Shown here one piece after another: positions 1-9,776 of a stretch of DNA of 64,000 bases. The stretch covers positions 256,914,229 through 256,978,228 of the forward strand of contig CM051459.1 in the NCBI GenBank assembly GCA_028095005.1, given 5' to 3'. The DNA comes from Rhynchospora pubera. Taxonomy: Eukaryota > Streptophyta > Magnoliopsida > Poales > Cyperaceae. The notes beneath the pieces were generated by a model. That model searched no databases and had not been told where the DNA came from. It worked only from the letters and a program-made list of their open reading frames with translations. The translations under genes and the position numbers were made by a program. Within the stretch, counting starts at the first letter, position 1. Each line of letters begins with the position of its first letter.

Positions 1-532
1 CCTCAAACACTAATCCCAAAATGCTAACTTTAATCCTTGATCCCACTAAAGTTTGATGTTGCCAAACGACCCCCAAAAGTCCAACACGAGTCAAGGACCT
101 CAATTACCTGAAAAAACGTAATCAAAAGTTAACACGAGGACCTCAAGTCCTCAATACCCAATATTAGGACTCTGAGTTACTTTGTACTAGAGCATAATCA
201 ACAACGGATATGACGGCAAGTAGAAGACGATGCTATAAAATTCCCCCAAAGGATAGCCAGAAATCTAGTTGCACAAGGGCTTTTAAAAAAAAAATTTCTC
301 TTTTTTAGATAAAATGGATCAAGTCTCCAACTTCAAATATATATAAGATTTCAGCCGGATTTAAAACTTACGACTTTCATAGTTTTCACTCCAGATGCAT
401 TGCTGTTAAGACTTAATTAGTAGACCAAAGACTTATTTAGAAATTAGAATAGCTGCCTGAAAATTCGGCCGCATGTATATGATCTTTGGATGCAAGCAAC
501 CAGAGTTTCTTAACACATGCCATAAACTATAA
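1..532. other. intergenic, no gene seen
   Basis: No coding region, RNA gene or clear repeat could be recognised. The stretch is AT-rich and ends at a MITE. Confidence 0.5.
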
Positions 533-700
533 GGGGCCGTTTGGATCGCTTAGGAATTTGGAGAATTTGGAGAAGTTGCAATTCCTAGGAATAAATTTAT
601 TGGGAAGTGTGTAATTTTGTGAAGAGTTTGGATTGTTTATAATAAATTTATGGTAGGAAGATGAAATTCTCCAAATTTCTTGGGGAATCCAAACAGCCCC
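533..700. mobile_element. Tourist-like MITE (168 bp)
   Basis: The ends form an imperfect inverted repeat: GGGGCCGTTTGGAT on the left and the near complement AATCCAAACAGCCCC on the right. TAA flanks both sides (530-532 and 701-703), the 3-bp target duplication typical of PIF/Harbinger-derived Tourist MITEs. The interior has the GTGTAA..TTTGTGAAGAGTTTGG block that recurs in MITEs near 17.7, 18.4, 19.0 and 48.8 kb. Confidence 0.7.
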
Positions 701-1109
701 TAAGAGAGGAAGGGAGGCGATGGAGATGGGAGTGAGAATCAACATGGAGTGTGTGTGTGTGTATGGGGGGGGAGGGTGACAGCGTATGGTAATGAGTTAG
801 TTGCAGTGCGTGGGAGAGGGGGACAGTGTACGCGTTAGGTTGGTAAGGAGTTACAGGAGATGAGGATCGAAGGTAGAAATAGAAAGGATAACGTTGGATA
901 ACGTGTTTTCTATTTCTGGAAATTCAGCGCTGGATAATGCGGGAATAATAAGGATGATAGAAACTTTAGAGATGGTCCTAAGCAATTTCGATATTTATAT
1001 GTTAATTTCCAAAAAGTAATTTTATCAATATTTGTTCACTAAACCTTGAGAATGACAAAGAAATAGCAACAACGCCTGGTTGGTTCAAGACAAAACTGTA
1101 ATATAAATA

Positions 1110-1640
1110 ATTGTCCTAATCCAAAAACTAACTGTTGAAGTCAATATATTTAATTGTCGAAGGTAATATCGTAAATGTTGAATTTAATATATATAACTAT
1201 TATAATTATATATATTAACTTCAACAGTTACGATATTACCTTCAACAATTATATATATTAACTTCAAGAATTACGATATTAATTTCAACAATTACGATAT
1301 TAACTTAAACATTTAGGTATATTAATTTCAACGGGTATGAAGTGTGTGGGAGGGGGGAGGAGGGACAGCGTACGCAGGAGGGAGGTAAACAGAGTGACGG
1401 AGGAAGGGGGACAGCGTACGCAGGAGGGAGGTAAACAGAGTGACGAAGGAAGGGGGACACCGTACGCAGGAGGGAGGGAAACAAAGCGACGAAAGAAAGA
1501 AGGAATGAGCGATGGATTTCCATAAATAGAAAACGCGTGACTAGAGAGATGATGGGATGATTTCTAAAAATTAAAACCGCGTTACTAGAATGATGAGAAC
1601 GATGAATTTTGGAATCATCTTATCAGCCCCGTATAAATAT
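1110..1640. repeat. repeat-rich foldback-like region with a ~44-bp G-rich tandem array
   Basis: Positions 1130-1335 hold AT-rich repeats of the type TTACGATATTAACTTCAA in both orientations, able to form a hairpin. Positions 1338-1500 hold about three copies of a ~44-bp purine-rich unit built on GACAGCGTACGCAGGAGGG and GTAAACAGAGTGACG. The right edge near 1627 (CTTATCAGCCCC) is complementary to sequence near 57930 (GGGGCTGATAA), so the whole may be one foldback element family. Boundaries are not certain. Confidence 0.45.
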
Positions 1641-3100
1641 TTGTTGTCTTACCCTTTCCCCTTAAAAAAAAAAAAAAGATGAGAATCAGGTCCTTTAGAA
1701 CCCTCGCTTTCCATCCAGGCCGAGCCCTGCCCAGAAGCTCTATTTCGTGGCCGCAGAGAAAGATTGGCGACAAAAATTGAGAAATACGTTAAAAAAATAA
1801 ATATAAAGATGAGATTGCTAGGTGCCAAAAAAAATTTACGATTCGAAAAAGGTTGGCTTGGTTTTCGCGAACGGCGAAAATACATCTTTTAACAGAAAAC
1901 CAATTCCCCTAGCAAGGCCAGTCCCAGTCCGCAAGTGGCACACTGAATTTCTTGGCACTAGAGACTATGGTTTATGTGATGTATTTTATCTTTGTTGATT
2001 ATTTTGGATTATCACACTTGTCTTCAATTTAACAAAAAAAAAGGTAGTCTGGGATATTGCTATGATCAAAACAGTTGCTTTATTTCCCCACTACAGAATA
2101 CACATTGCCATAGTTCTGCACGATAAAACAATTAACTGGCCTGTTAACTGGTAATAAAATTAGATCCAAAAGTATTAGTTTTATTTATTGCGTTATATAT
2201 TCATTTACAACTATCTAAGTTGACAATCAATAATTATCAAGACAGCAGTTACAACCTAGATGAAAGAAACACAGACAATGCTTCAAAATGAGCTTTTGAG
2301 TTTTGATTCAGAAAATCGAGAAACAAAATAATAAATTCAGAATATTACTCGGGATAGATATAATTTATCATTAGTACGTTTCATTTAAAAAACATTGATG
2401 CATTAAAACCATAAAGACAACAAATGCTACTGTCGACAAACCCACATTCAAGAGCCAAGGACAGTGATTGGAGGAGAAATAATTAGGTTAACGATAATAT
2501 ACATAATACAGATTACACAACAACAGAAGCTACAACCCTGTCACCTTTCAGCAACAATAAATACCTCTTATAGTCTTACCGAATCGGAAGAAATATAGTT
2601 ATAGTTACAACTTACAAATGAAAGATACAACCAAAAATTGCATCTGCCCAAATCGTGTACTACAAGCTACCAGTCAGAAAAATTCCGTATTTATAGCTGA
2701 AAACCAGCAAGAAGCAAGACCAAATTAAGAGCTTCAAATTTTCCATACTAATAAAGACTATGGGATTTTTTATGCCAAATCTTCTGTAGTTATAAAAAAC
2801 TGGCATTGTGGGATTCATCAATCCCTACATGATAATTTTAAATTGTTTTCGTATGCCTTTGGATTACGCATACGGCATACCTGTTTTCCATTCTTTTAAT
2901 TTTTATATTAATATTATATTAATATTAAGTTATTAACATGCTGATATATAAATTTGAATAACCATCAAAAAGAGAAATAAAAATATAAGAAAACACACAA
3001 AAATACAAAAACAAGCACCAATTACATGATAAACATGGTCACAAAATTGAACAAGCAAAACACATAAACCATAATTTTCAGATAAGTATATTTCATTTAT
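1641..3100. other. intergenic, no gene seen
   Basis: AT-rich sequence without a supportable ORF or structured RNA. It lies downstream of the snoRNA cluster in that cluster's direction of transcription. Confidence 0.4.
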
Positions 3101-3117
3101 ATTTACACCAGAAAAAC

Positions 3118-3264
3118 ATATGTGAGGAAAATGATTGTTGGAATAAACACCAAAATGAATAAACCAACTGCCCATTCTCCACAAAAAATGTTTTGGCAGG
3201 AAACTCTTTCGGCATGAAATGCACAAGTTTACAGCATAACACCGATACACACAATTCCTGCTTA
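3118..3264 (-). ncRNA. H/ACA box snoRNA, family a, copy 1
   Basis: Read on the minus strand, a 5' hairpin is closed by GCAGGAA (3261-3255) and TTCCTGC (3202-3196). A hinge with H box AAAACA (ANANNA, 3194-3189) follows. The 3' hairpin is closed by GTGGAGAATG against CATTTTCCTCAC, and an ACA box lies at 3123-3121, three bases from the inferred 3' end. Length (~145 nt) and order hairpin-H-hairpin-ACA fit a plant H/ACA guide RNA for pseudouridylation. A second copy lies at 3557-3700, with the C/D RNA at 3352-3438 between them. The target is not determined. Confidence 0.72.
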
Positions 3265-3351
3265 TGTTTTGAATAACAGTGAAAAAAACAAAATCCACAA
3301 ACAATGCCTAGCACGAGTCGAAAAACATGAACTGCAACTAGAAGTAATAGG

Positions 3352-3438
3352 TTTGGAGATCAGATGGTAGTGCATGTATGTATTTGCTCATCACTTATCA
3401 GTAACATTCTATGGATCATAGATCATCATTTCTCCAAC
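3352..3438 (-). ncRNA. C/D box snoRNA, U33/snR55-like, copy 1
   Basis: On the minus strand a TTGGAGA/TCTCCAA terminal stem (3437-3431 and 3359-3353) encloses C box ATGATGA, D' box CTGA, a C'-like GTGATGA and D box CTGA (3363-3360). The guide next to D, read as its complement TGGTAGTGCATG, matches 18S rRNA TGGTGGTGCATG with one G-U pair; I recalled the rRNA sequence from memory. The fifth-base rule places methylation on the U equivalent to human U1326/yeast U1269, the site of U33/snR55. The element before D' is complementary to the adjacent 18S ATTCTATGG. Family name is inferred. Confidence 0.8.
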
Positions 3439-3556
3439 TCAAAATTGGAAAAAAAAGATAAAATAAACACCAGTGCCCACAGAAATTTAAAAGTACAGGG
3501 CTGAAACTCACAAAACATGCAAAAACAAAAAACAATATAAAATTTACTATAAAAAC

Positions 3557-3702
3557 ATATGTGAGGAAAATGATTGTTGAAATAAGCAGTAAAATGCATA
3601 AACCAACTGCCCATTTTCCACAGTTTCTTATGGCAGGAAACTCTTTCGGCATGAAATGTACAAAAAAGCAACATAACACCGATACACACAATTCCTGCTC
3701 AT
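3557..3702 (-). ncRNA. H/ACA box snoRNA, family a, copy 2
   Basis: Paralogue of the RNA at 3118-3264. On the minus strand GCAGGAA pairs with TTCCTGC to close hairpin 1, the H box reads ATAAGA (3631-3626), hairpin 2 is closed by GTGGAAAATG against CATTTTCCTCAC, and the ACA box lies at 3562-3560 followed by three bases. Hinge and loop sequences differ between the copies while stems and boxes are kept, which is what selection on a structured RNA would leave. Target unknown. Confidence 0.75.
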
Positions 3703-3787
3703 ATTTTTAGTAACCAATAAAGTTTATTGCATAACATGACTGATGAAAGCTACGAAAATTTAAATTGAATCAAATTAAACAAATATG

Positions 3788-3874
3788 TCCGGAGATCAGA
3801 TGGTAGTGCATGTAAATGTTTGCTCATCATTTATCAGTAGCATTCTATGGATTATACATCATCATATCTCCTAC
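3788..3874 (-). ncRNA. C/D box snoRNA, U33/snR55-like, copy 2
   Basis: Paralogue of 3352-3438. On the minus strand GGAGA (3871-3867) and TCTCC (3795-3791) form the terminal stem around C box ATGATGA (3865-3859) and D box CTGA (3799-3796). The same antisense element to 18S TGGTGGTGCATG precedes D, and the ATTCTATGG-complementary element precedes D'. Spacer bases differ from copy 1, so the guides are more conserved than the rest. Confidence 0.8.
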
Positions 3875-3932
3875 TCACAAATTAATGATGGAAAGGAAAA
3901 GGAGAAAATATCTTTGATAATAAAATAAAGAT

Positions 3933-4023
3933 CAAGGGTCAGATAAATCCCTTAAAAACCTGCAGCATCTGTGTAAAACAGATCTTCAGCTATGATTATA
4001 ATGTTTCTTCATCATTCCCCCAA
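3933..4023 (-). ncRNA. C/D box snoRNA, snoR41Y/SNORD62-like
   Basis: On the minus strand a G-rich/C-rich terminal stem (about 4022-4016 with 3938-3933, including wobble pairs) brackets C box ATGATGA (4015-4009), D' box CTGA (3989-3986) and D box CTGA (3942-3939). The 12 bases next to D (TTAAGGGATTTA) are exactly complementary to plant 18S rRNA TAAATCCCTTAA, recalled from memory. The fifth-base rule points to the A methylated in yeast (A541, snR41) and human (A590, U62). The D' guide target is not recognised. Confidence 0.75.
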
Positions 4024-4660
4024 AACAAACATAAGCAATAAATTTAAAAAAAAATTAGAAAACATTCAAAGCTCTTATCCTGCAATTTTGTGTTGACACA
4101 TCAAAAAAAGGAAATATATATAATATAATTTCCTTTGAAAGATGCATAACATCATAAAATTTAGGTGAGTTTACTGACCATTCACAGGGTGCTTGCAGCT
4201 ACATAGCTGCGGCAAGTGACTGGCTAATTAACCACCAACAGATATGATTGGGATTGTATACAGTGGCTCTGTCGATCATTTACTAACCATTAACCTTCCA
4301 ACACTTCATAGTATAATAATGCAACAAATCAACAATCAACAAGCTTATTAAACTAAAAGGTTCAAAGAAAGTATTCCATGACTTCTGTAGTTGAAACATA
4401 AAACATCAAAAGAAGGATCCCAGGTCTTTTGTAAATATGAAATTTAAAATAATGAAAGCGCTCGTCTATTTCATGCAAATTGAAGCAGCATGATCAAGTT
4501 TTCTGTAGTAACCATACATCAAAGTATTCAGTTAAGCTATTTATTTTACAAATGAAATAAGCAATTATGCAGTTATTAAACAGAAGTAAATTGACCTAAA
4601 AAGCAAATATGCAACATATGTTTGCGCAATGCTTAAAACTATACTATTTATGCATATAAT
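4024..4660 (-). other. spacer within snoRNA cluster
   Basis: AT-rich spacer. The minus strand of 4190-4270 contains a strong GCAGCTA/TAGCTGC hairpin and an upstream ACAGA/TCTGT stem. I found no convincing H or ACA box, so no RNA is called here. Confidence 0.4.
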
Positions 4661-4673
4661 GCCAGCCTTTTTA

Positions 4674-4815
4674 AAATGTCTCTTCAATAAAGCAAGCACT
4701 GGAGACACTAACAACAAATCCACTGCTCGTTTGTTGAAGGTTTTTTTTTCAATTTAGTCATCATCCGACACAAAGTTGGTATTGAATTAACCTATTTGCT
4801 TTAAAGATGACTTGA
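4674..4815 (-). ncRNA. H/ACA-like snoRNA, family b, copy A (candidate)
   Basis: On the minus strand hairpin 1 is closed by AGTCATC/GATGACT (4812-4756). After a hinge, hairpin 2 is closed by CTTCAA/TTGAAG (4739-4682), followed by ACA (4779-4777 numbering offset excluded; the ACA complement TGT lies at 4677-4679) three bases from the inferred end. The hinge lacks a perfect ANANNA H box. Compared with copy B at 4966-5097, the hairpin-2 stem shows a compensatory A-U to U-A change (ATCAA/TTGAT against TTCAA/TTGAA), which supports a folded RNA. Confidence 0.55.
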
Positions 4816-4965
4816 TCAAACAATGAATTTTTTCGATGACTCTATAACAACAAATCTCTATAGATCTATTTCAATCTAATAAGACTAGACCAGAAAATTT
4901 GATTTTTGTGTAACAGCTCTAAACAATACCTTGCATTGCACATTGTTTCACTTGTTATTTACTTG

Positions 4966-5097
4966 AAATGTCCCATCAATAAAGCAAGCACTGGTTACAT
5001 TAACAAGAGATACACTGCTCGTTTGTTGATGGGTTTCAATTTAGTCATCATCAGACACAAAATGGTGACAGCACCAATCTGCTGTGTAGATGACATG
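4966..5097 (-). ncRNA. H/ACA-like snoRNA, family b, copy B (candidate)
   Basis: Paralogue of 4674-4815. On the minus strand hairpin 1 is closed by GTCATC/GATGAC (5094-5044) with an inner ACAGCA/TGCTGT stem. Hairpin 2 is closed by an 8-bp CCCATCAA/TTGATGGG stem (5033-4972), followed directly by ACA (complement TGT at 4969-4971). The H box is again weak. It is the most promoter-proximal member of the cluster. Confidence 0.55.
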
Positions 5098-5535
5098 CAT
5101 TACATTTTGGCCTTTTAACCCTACAATAATTAAATATTACTACAGAAATCATAAAGATACTTATACCTTGTTGAAAAAAAAAATGTAAGAATGCAGTAGA
5201 AAGAAATGATCCATGACCCAAATTCACAATTGTAGGCTTGATTGCAAAAATAAAACTTGAAAAAAAAATATAATGGAATTTAAAAAATTAACCCTATCAG
5301 AGTAACTATGACATATTTGAAAAGCTTCATTTGGAAACGAATTTCCATAGCCTTCAATTAGATTCATCACTTAGGGCACAACAAACGCTTACAAAACGCC
5401 TAAAGGTACAGAAAACCATAACCTTTATAAAAAAAAAAAGCCATGAAAGAGAAGACTATAATCTTACTAAACCTCATGCAACCTGATTGATTCAGAGAGA
5501 GAGAGAGACCTTGGAAATCCTGCTCCCAAATTCGC

Positions 5536-5935
5536 TAAAACCCTAATGAAATCGCCGCCAGGAAGACGGCTTCAAATCTGAAGCTCAGAACCTGTTTCTG
5601 AAGTTACATATTTATACTACCAAAACATTCGTCTAGTTTAGGGGTTTAAATGGGCCCAACAATCTCCCCAGTATATGCTAACCTAAGCCCAATATATGTA
5701 AACAATAGGCCCATTAGGTTTCTTAACTTTTAGCTCATTTATTTAATTGGGCGGACCTTTTATTCTCAAAAACTCGCCTTATCTATTCCGACTATTCCTT
5801 TGCAAACTCTCTCGGCTCCCGCGATTTCAATTTCTCATTTCCTTTCATCTCCTCCATTAGTTTAGACAGCAACCAAGGCCGCTTATTTCGCTTGATTTTT
5901 TCTTCTTCTTCTTCTTCTTCTTCTTCTTCTATGCA
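5536..5935. promoter_or_regulatory. divergent promoter with Site II and telo-box motifs
   Basis: Between the minus-strand snoRNA cluster and the plus-strand Rossmann gene, TGGGCC/T Site II motifs lie at 5651-5656 (plus), 5653-5658, 5686-5691 and 5708-5713 (minus). A telo-box AAACCCTAA lies at 5538-5546. This combination is known from plant snoRNA, ribosomal-protein and other growth-linked promoters. A CTT microsatellite (about 5902-5930) sits just before the plus-strand start codon. The exact transcription starts are inferred, not seen. Confidence 0.6.
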
Positions 5936-8900
5936 ATGTCGATTCGGTTAACCTCATCGGCGCCATCTCCTTCTCTTCCTTCGCGCAGAGAGCTTCAAGA
6001 AGTGCCTCATCCCTCTCTTTCCTTCTTTCCTTCAAGAAGGTCCTTTACGCGGTGTCAAGCTAAGAAGAAAGATAACACGAGCTTCACTGATCGTATTTTG
6101 GACTATATAGAAGGTATTAGTTAACACTATTGAACAGTAGTATAGGTGCCTTCATTGGTAATCTCACATAATGACATTCTTTGATATGTTCAGACAACAG
6201 TTACCATCTATACAAAGAGGACAAATTAGTCTAAAATTGTGTGATAAATGAGGAGCAGTGATGGAACCAGAAAGTTATTAAGGGCCAATGATATGGCTGA
6301 AGCATGTTTTTTCTTTCTCCACTTAAGTTCAGAGCAAACTCAATCTATTTATTATATTGTATTATTGTATTTTTTACGATAAACTTCTACAATAATAAAC
6401 AAGAAATGCATGACAGATCTTTTGACTAATAAAGGAACTTTTGTGGAAATTCAATATATAGAATGCTTAAAAATTGTAGCACACAATAAAACTAAGGCAG
6501 ACTAATAATAGAATTTGTCTAACACAAATGAATAGATAATGTCTGATGACCCGTATAGATTTACCAGACATAAGTTTTCAGTTGTAAAGGTTTGAGTTAG
6601 AGAAACAAAGATTCAGTATTAAGAAGAGAGAGGAGATAGGATCATAAAATTGGAAGACTTTGTTCTCAAACATTTTGGACATTGAATATTTAATATTTTA
6701 AACTTACGTGCCAAATGAGATACGTCCTTTTTCTGTGATAAATTTTGATTTCAAAATAAGGAATGTTTGCTTCACGTGATTGCAAAAGGCTGTCAATTTT
6801 ATAACTAATAGTGAATTTTATTCTAATCATGTACATTTCAAGATGTAAAAACAAAGCTTCATTTCATCTTTTGATCCAATAGTACTAGTACTAAATAAAC
6901 CTGATATTTGCAATATCTGAGGGGAGCAAGTGCCTTTGCAATCCCTCCCTCCCTCTGTCCTTGGGTTGCACCAACTCATGCAATTTAACACAATGTTTTA
7001 TAGTCTTCTTCCACTCAGCAATGGCGTACAAAGGAAATTAACACTAGGAAATTCCAACTTTTCATAGCAGACGAATAGAAGGGTTGTTATGCAAATATAA
7101 TATAACTGATAGTAAGATCATTTTTGGCAGTTTACTTCTGTTGGATTCTTGCATACTGTCGGGATACTTCCTATAGTTTTGGATGATCTGTTTTTGCTGA
7201 GATTTTGCTGGCACACCAGGAAATAAATAAGAAGTTAATTTTTAGCTGATAGGATTTCTGAATAGATAAAACTGAAAGTATAGACTGATGCACAAACTAA
7301 TATGGTAAGGTGGACCAAAATTGAGAAGATGGTATGGGGCGCCAGATCTGCTGCCTAAAGATGGAAGTGGTAAAGAAGCTCAAGAGGATGATTCTTCAGG
7401 TACTATATGCATACTCATAGAAGTAAATAGAATTTCACTACAAAATTTTACATGATTATTAAATTGATCTTATGGTTCAAATGCTTTAAATTGAACAAAG
7501 ACGGTGAAGAAATTCGGGATGCGGTCCTGGTGACTGATGGTGAAAGTGAAATGGGACAGGTGAGTACTTAATGACCTTTTCATTTAAAACAATAAAATTT
7601 AGTAATTTCTAGACACAGCTAACTTTGTCTGGTAATATAATTAGAATAGAAAAAGAAAAATTAACAGTGACCTCCTTCAATATTCTTGTTCATATATATA
7701 CTTTTTTCAGATGGTAATACTTTTGCTGATAGTTAAACGGGTCAGAATAAAAGCACTAGTTAAGGACAAAAGAGCAGCTCTTGATGCTTTTGGTACTTAT
7801 GTTGAGGTAAAGACACTAGATTTAATATACTTTATTTTATTTAATCCAGGGAATTACTTCCACCTTGCAATTTAGCAATGTAGGAGCCTAATTTACGTTT
7901 TCATAATTTCTTTTCAATCATCATCTTTCGTTTTTCTAACCTGTTGTCAGAGATGCAAATGAAAAATCCTTTCTCATCATCTTTCATTTTTAAGCCTGTG
8001 GCCGGAGATGCAAATGAAAAATCCTTTCTCAAGAAAGCTTTAAAAGGCGTAAATTCCATAGTTTACACTGAACATGTAAGTGACATTACCTGCTTATACT
8101 GAATTTTGTTATGTATTTCCATCTTTTTTTTTCATGAAGGATTTTGACTAGTTTCAATATTATTTTGGCACCAGCTGATACTGAAATTGCACCAGAACTG
8201 TGGTTCATTTTGTCCATTTTGCTACCAATTGAGATGACCAAAACTTAAAACGAACTAGAAGACTAAATTGGTAAAAACAAAAATTCTCCAGAAATATCAA
8301 CCTTGAAGATTCAGCCAAACAACTTTATTGGTTAAAACAATCAAAATAGCATGACTGTCATTTTCCAGTTCTCTTGGCAGCTTCATTTTCCTGACTTGTT
8401 TTAGTTTTGGCTTTATGAAGCCTTAAGCATCATGTCCACGAAAATGAAAGCCTCTGTACCATTACTAAAAATCCATTCTCTTTGAGAATACTAGACCATT
8501 GAAATGGTGGGGTTGCAACAAACTAGTCTCTTTATCCATCCTTTTGGATTTAACATGTTACCTGTTGCTTATAGATTTATACATGTCACTGTGAAAAATT
8601 TCAATTACTAAAAATAGTTTTTATCAATAGGATGGCTTCCTATCTAAAGTGAAGGATTGGAGGGGTATAGAGCATATTGTTATGCTATCACAGGTTTTCG
8701 TTTTCTGGAGCTATTATCTCTTTTTAAAAGAAAAGAAGACAGAAAATTTTCTTATATTATATTTTCTGAAGCTTTAAAAGTTAATCTTGCATAATTGCAT
8801 GAGTGTTTAATTGTTTATTTGTGTTATTAAGGGTGCAGCTAGCGGTGTATAGAGGCAGCACTGGGCTTCAAGCTATGATAAATGGAAGTTTGAAGAAAAT

Positions 8901-9776
8901 TGCAGAGAGAGATGAAGAACTTGTGATTTCATCTGGGATTCCCTATACAATCATACGTACTGGTTCTTTGCAGAGTACACCCGGTGGTCAACAGGGTTTT
9001 AGCTTTGAAGAGGTATCTAAAAGTTTTTAATTCCCATTTTGTTATCGTTAGAAAAGTAGTAAGAAAAGGGGTCACTTTATCAGCCATAAAGTTAGTAACG
9101 AGTAATGCCAATTAACTCCTCTGGGATGCCACTGTAACTTTACAAAATGGGATTGTAAATTAAATTTACCTAAGAGCTAGGCAAGTCAAATTGGGAGTAC
9201 AGTGACAGTAAAATGCATGATGAGACATTCCTATGTTCATTAGGGGGTGGCAGAGAAAGAAAGGATGAGCAAAGAGGATGCAGCCAGGATCTGCACGGAG
9301 GCATTAGGCACTGTGCCTCGTAAAGGATTAATCGTTGAGGTTATTCACAAGACATGCTTAGTTATTTTTACTTTAAAGAAATTTCTTTTGAATATGTAAA
9401 AAAAAAAGTAGGGAATGCTGTTTCTCACCTTTTTTTTAAAGAAAAGCCACCCAACACAAGGTAGCCTGCATGCATTATTGATGCATTATTTAATGCTGTT
9501 TCTCATCTAACAAAGTTTCGCCCAATGTATATTTCATTCTTTTTGTGCATAGAATGAATAATGTATGTTAAAAGAAGAAAAAAAAAATGTAGGTGGTTCA
9601 CACTTTATGTGCACAGAAAAAGATTAATCTTCGTAGGCCATGGTAGGGTACAAGAAAATATTATTAAACCACCATATAAATGGAATTTCATATAGGTGGC
9701 CAATGGCGAGGAGCAAGTTCCAGACTGGAAAGCATGGTTCGAAGAACAGCTCAAGATTGCTGAACAGCAACAATGA
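5936..9776 (+). CDS. atypical NAD(P)-binding Rossmann-fold protein, probably plastid
   Basis: Nine exons: 5936-6113, 7310-7399, 7501-7559, 7711-7806, 7995-8075, 8631-8693, 8839-9012, 9244-9339, 9696-9776. All introns are GT/AG and the join gives 305 residues. The Ser/Arg-rich, acid-poor N terminus looks like a chloroplast transit peptide. A WYGAPDLLPKDG segment precedes the nucleotide-binding region. Where NmrA-like proteins have GATGxxG, this one reads VTDGESEMGQ (about residues 100-109), so the glycine motif is degenerate. Later YRG, SSGIPYTIIRTG and SKEDAARICTEAL blocks match a plant atypical short-chain dehydrogenase-like family (Arabidopsis At1g72640-type, from memory). Substrate and activity are unknown. 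It shares a promoter region with the snoRNA cluster. Confidence 0.85.
7925..8034 (+). repeat. 56-bp imperfect tandem duplication across a splice acceptor
   Basis: Copy 1 (7925-7980) and copy 2 (7981-8034) both contain GATGCAAATGAAAAATCC. Copy 2 holds the acceptor and start of exon 5 (7995). Copy 1 holds an upstream acceptor-like TTGTCAG followed by an exon-5-like stretch that runs into an in-frame stop. Confidence 0.8.

Noticed and set aside
2280..2420. Possible C/D box RNA on the minus strand
   Set aside because: ATGATAA and CTGA boxes are seen, but there is no terminal stem and no recognisable guide.
2933..3691. Overlapping minus-strand ORFs of 73-123 codons
   Set aside because: They cross the snoRNA copies; the open frames come from structured RNA sequence and have no protein features.
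4190..4270. Possible further H/ACA RNA on the minus strand
   Set aside because: A strong hairpin is present but no credible H or ACA box could be placed.
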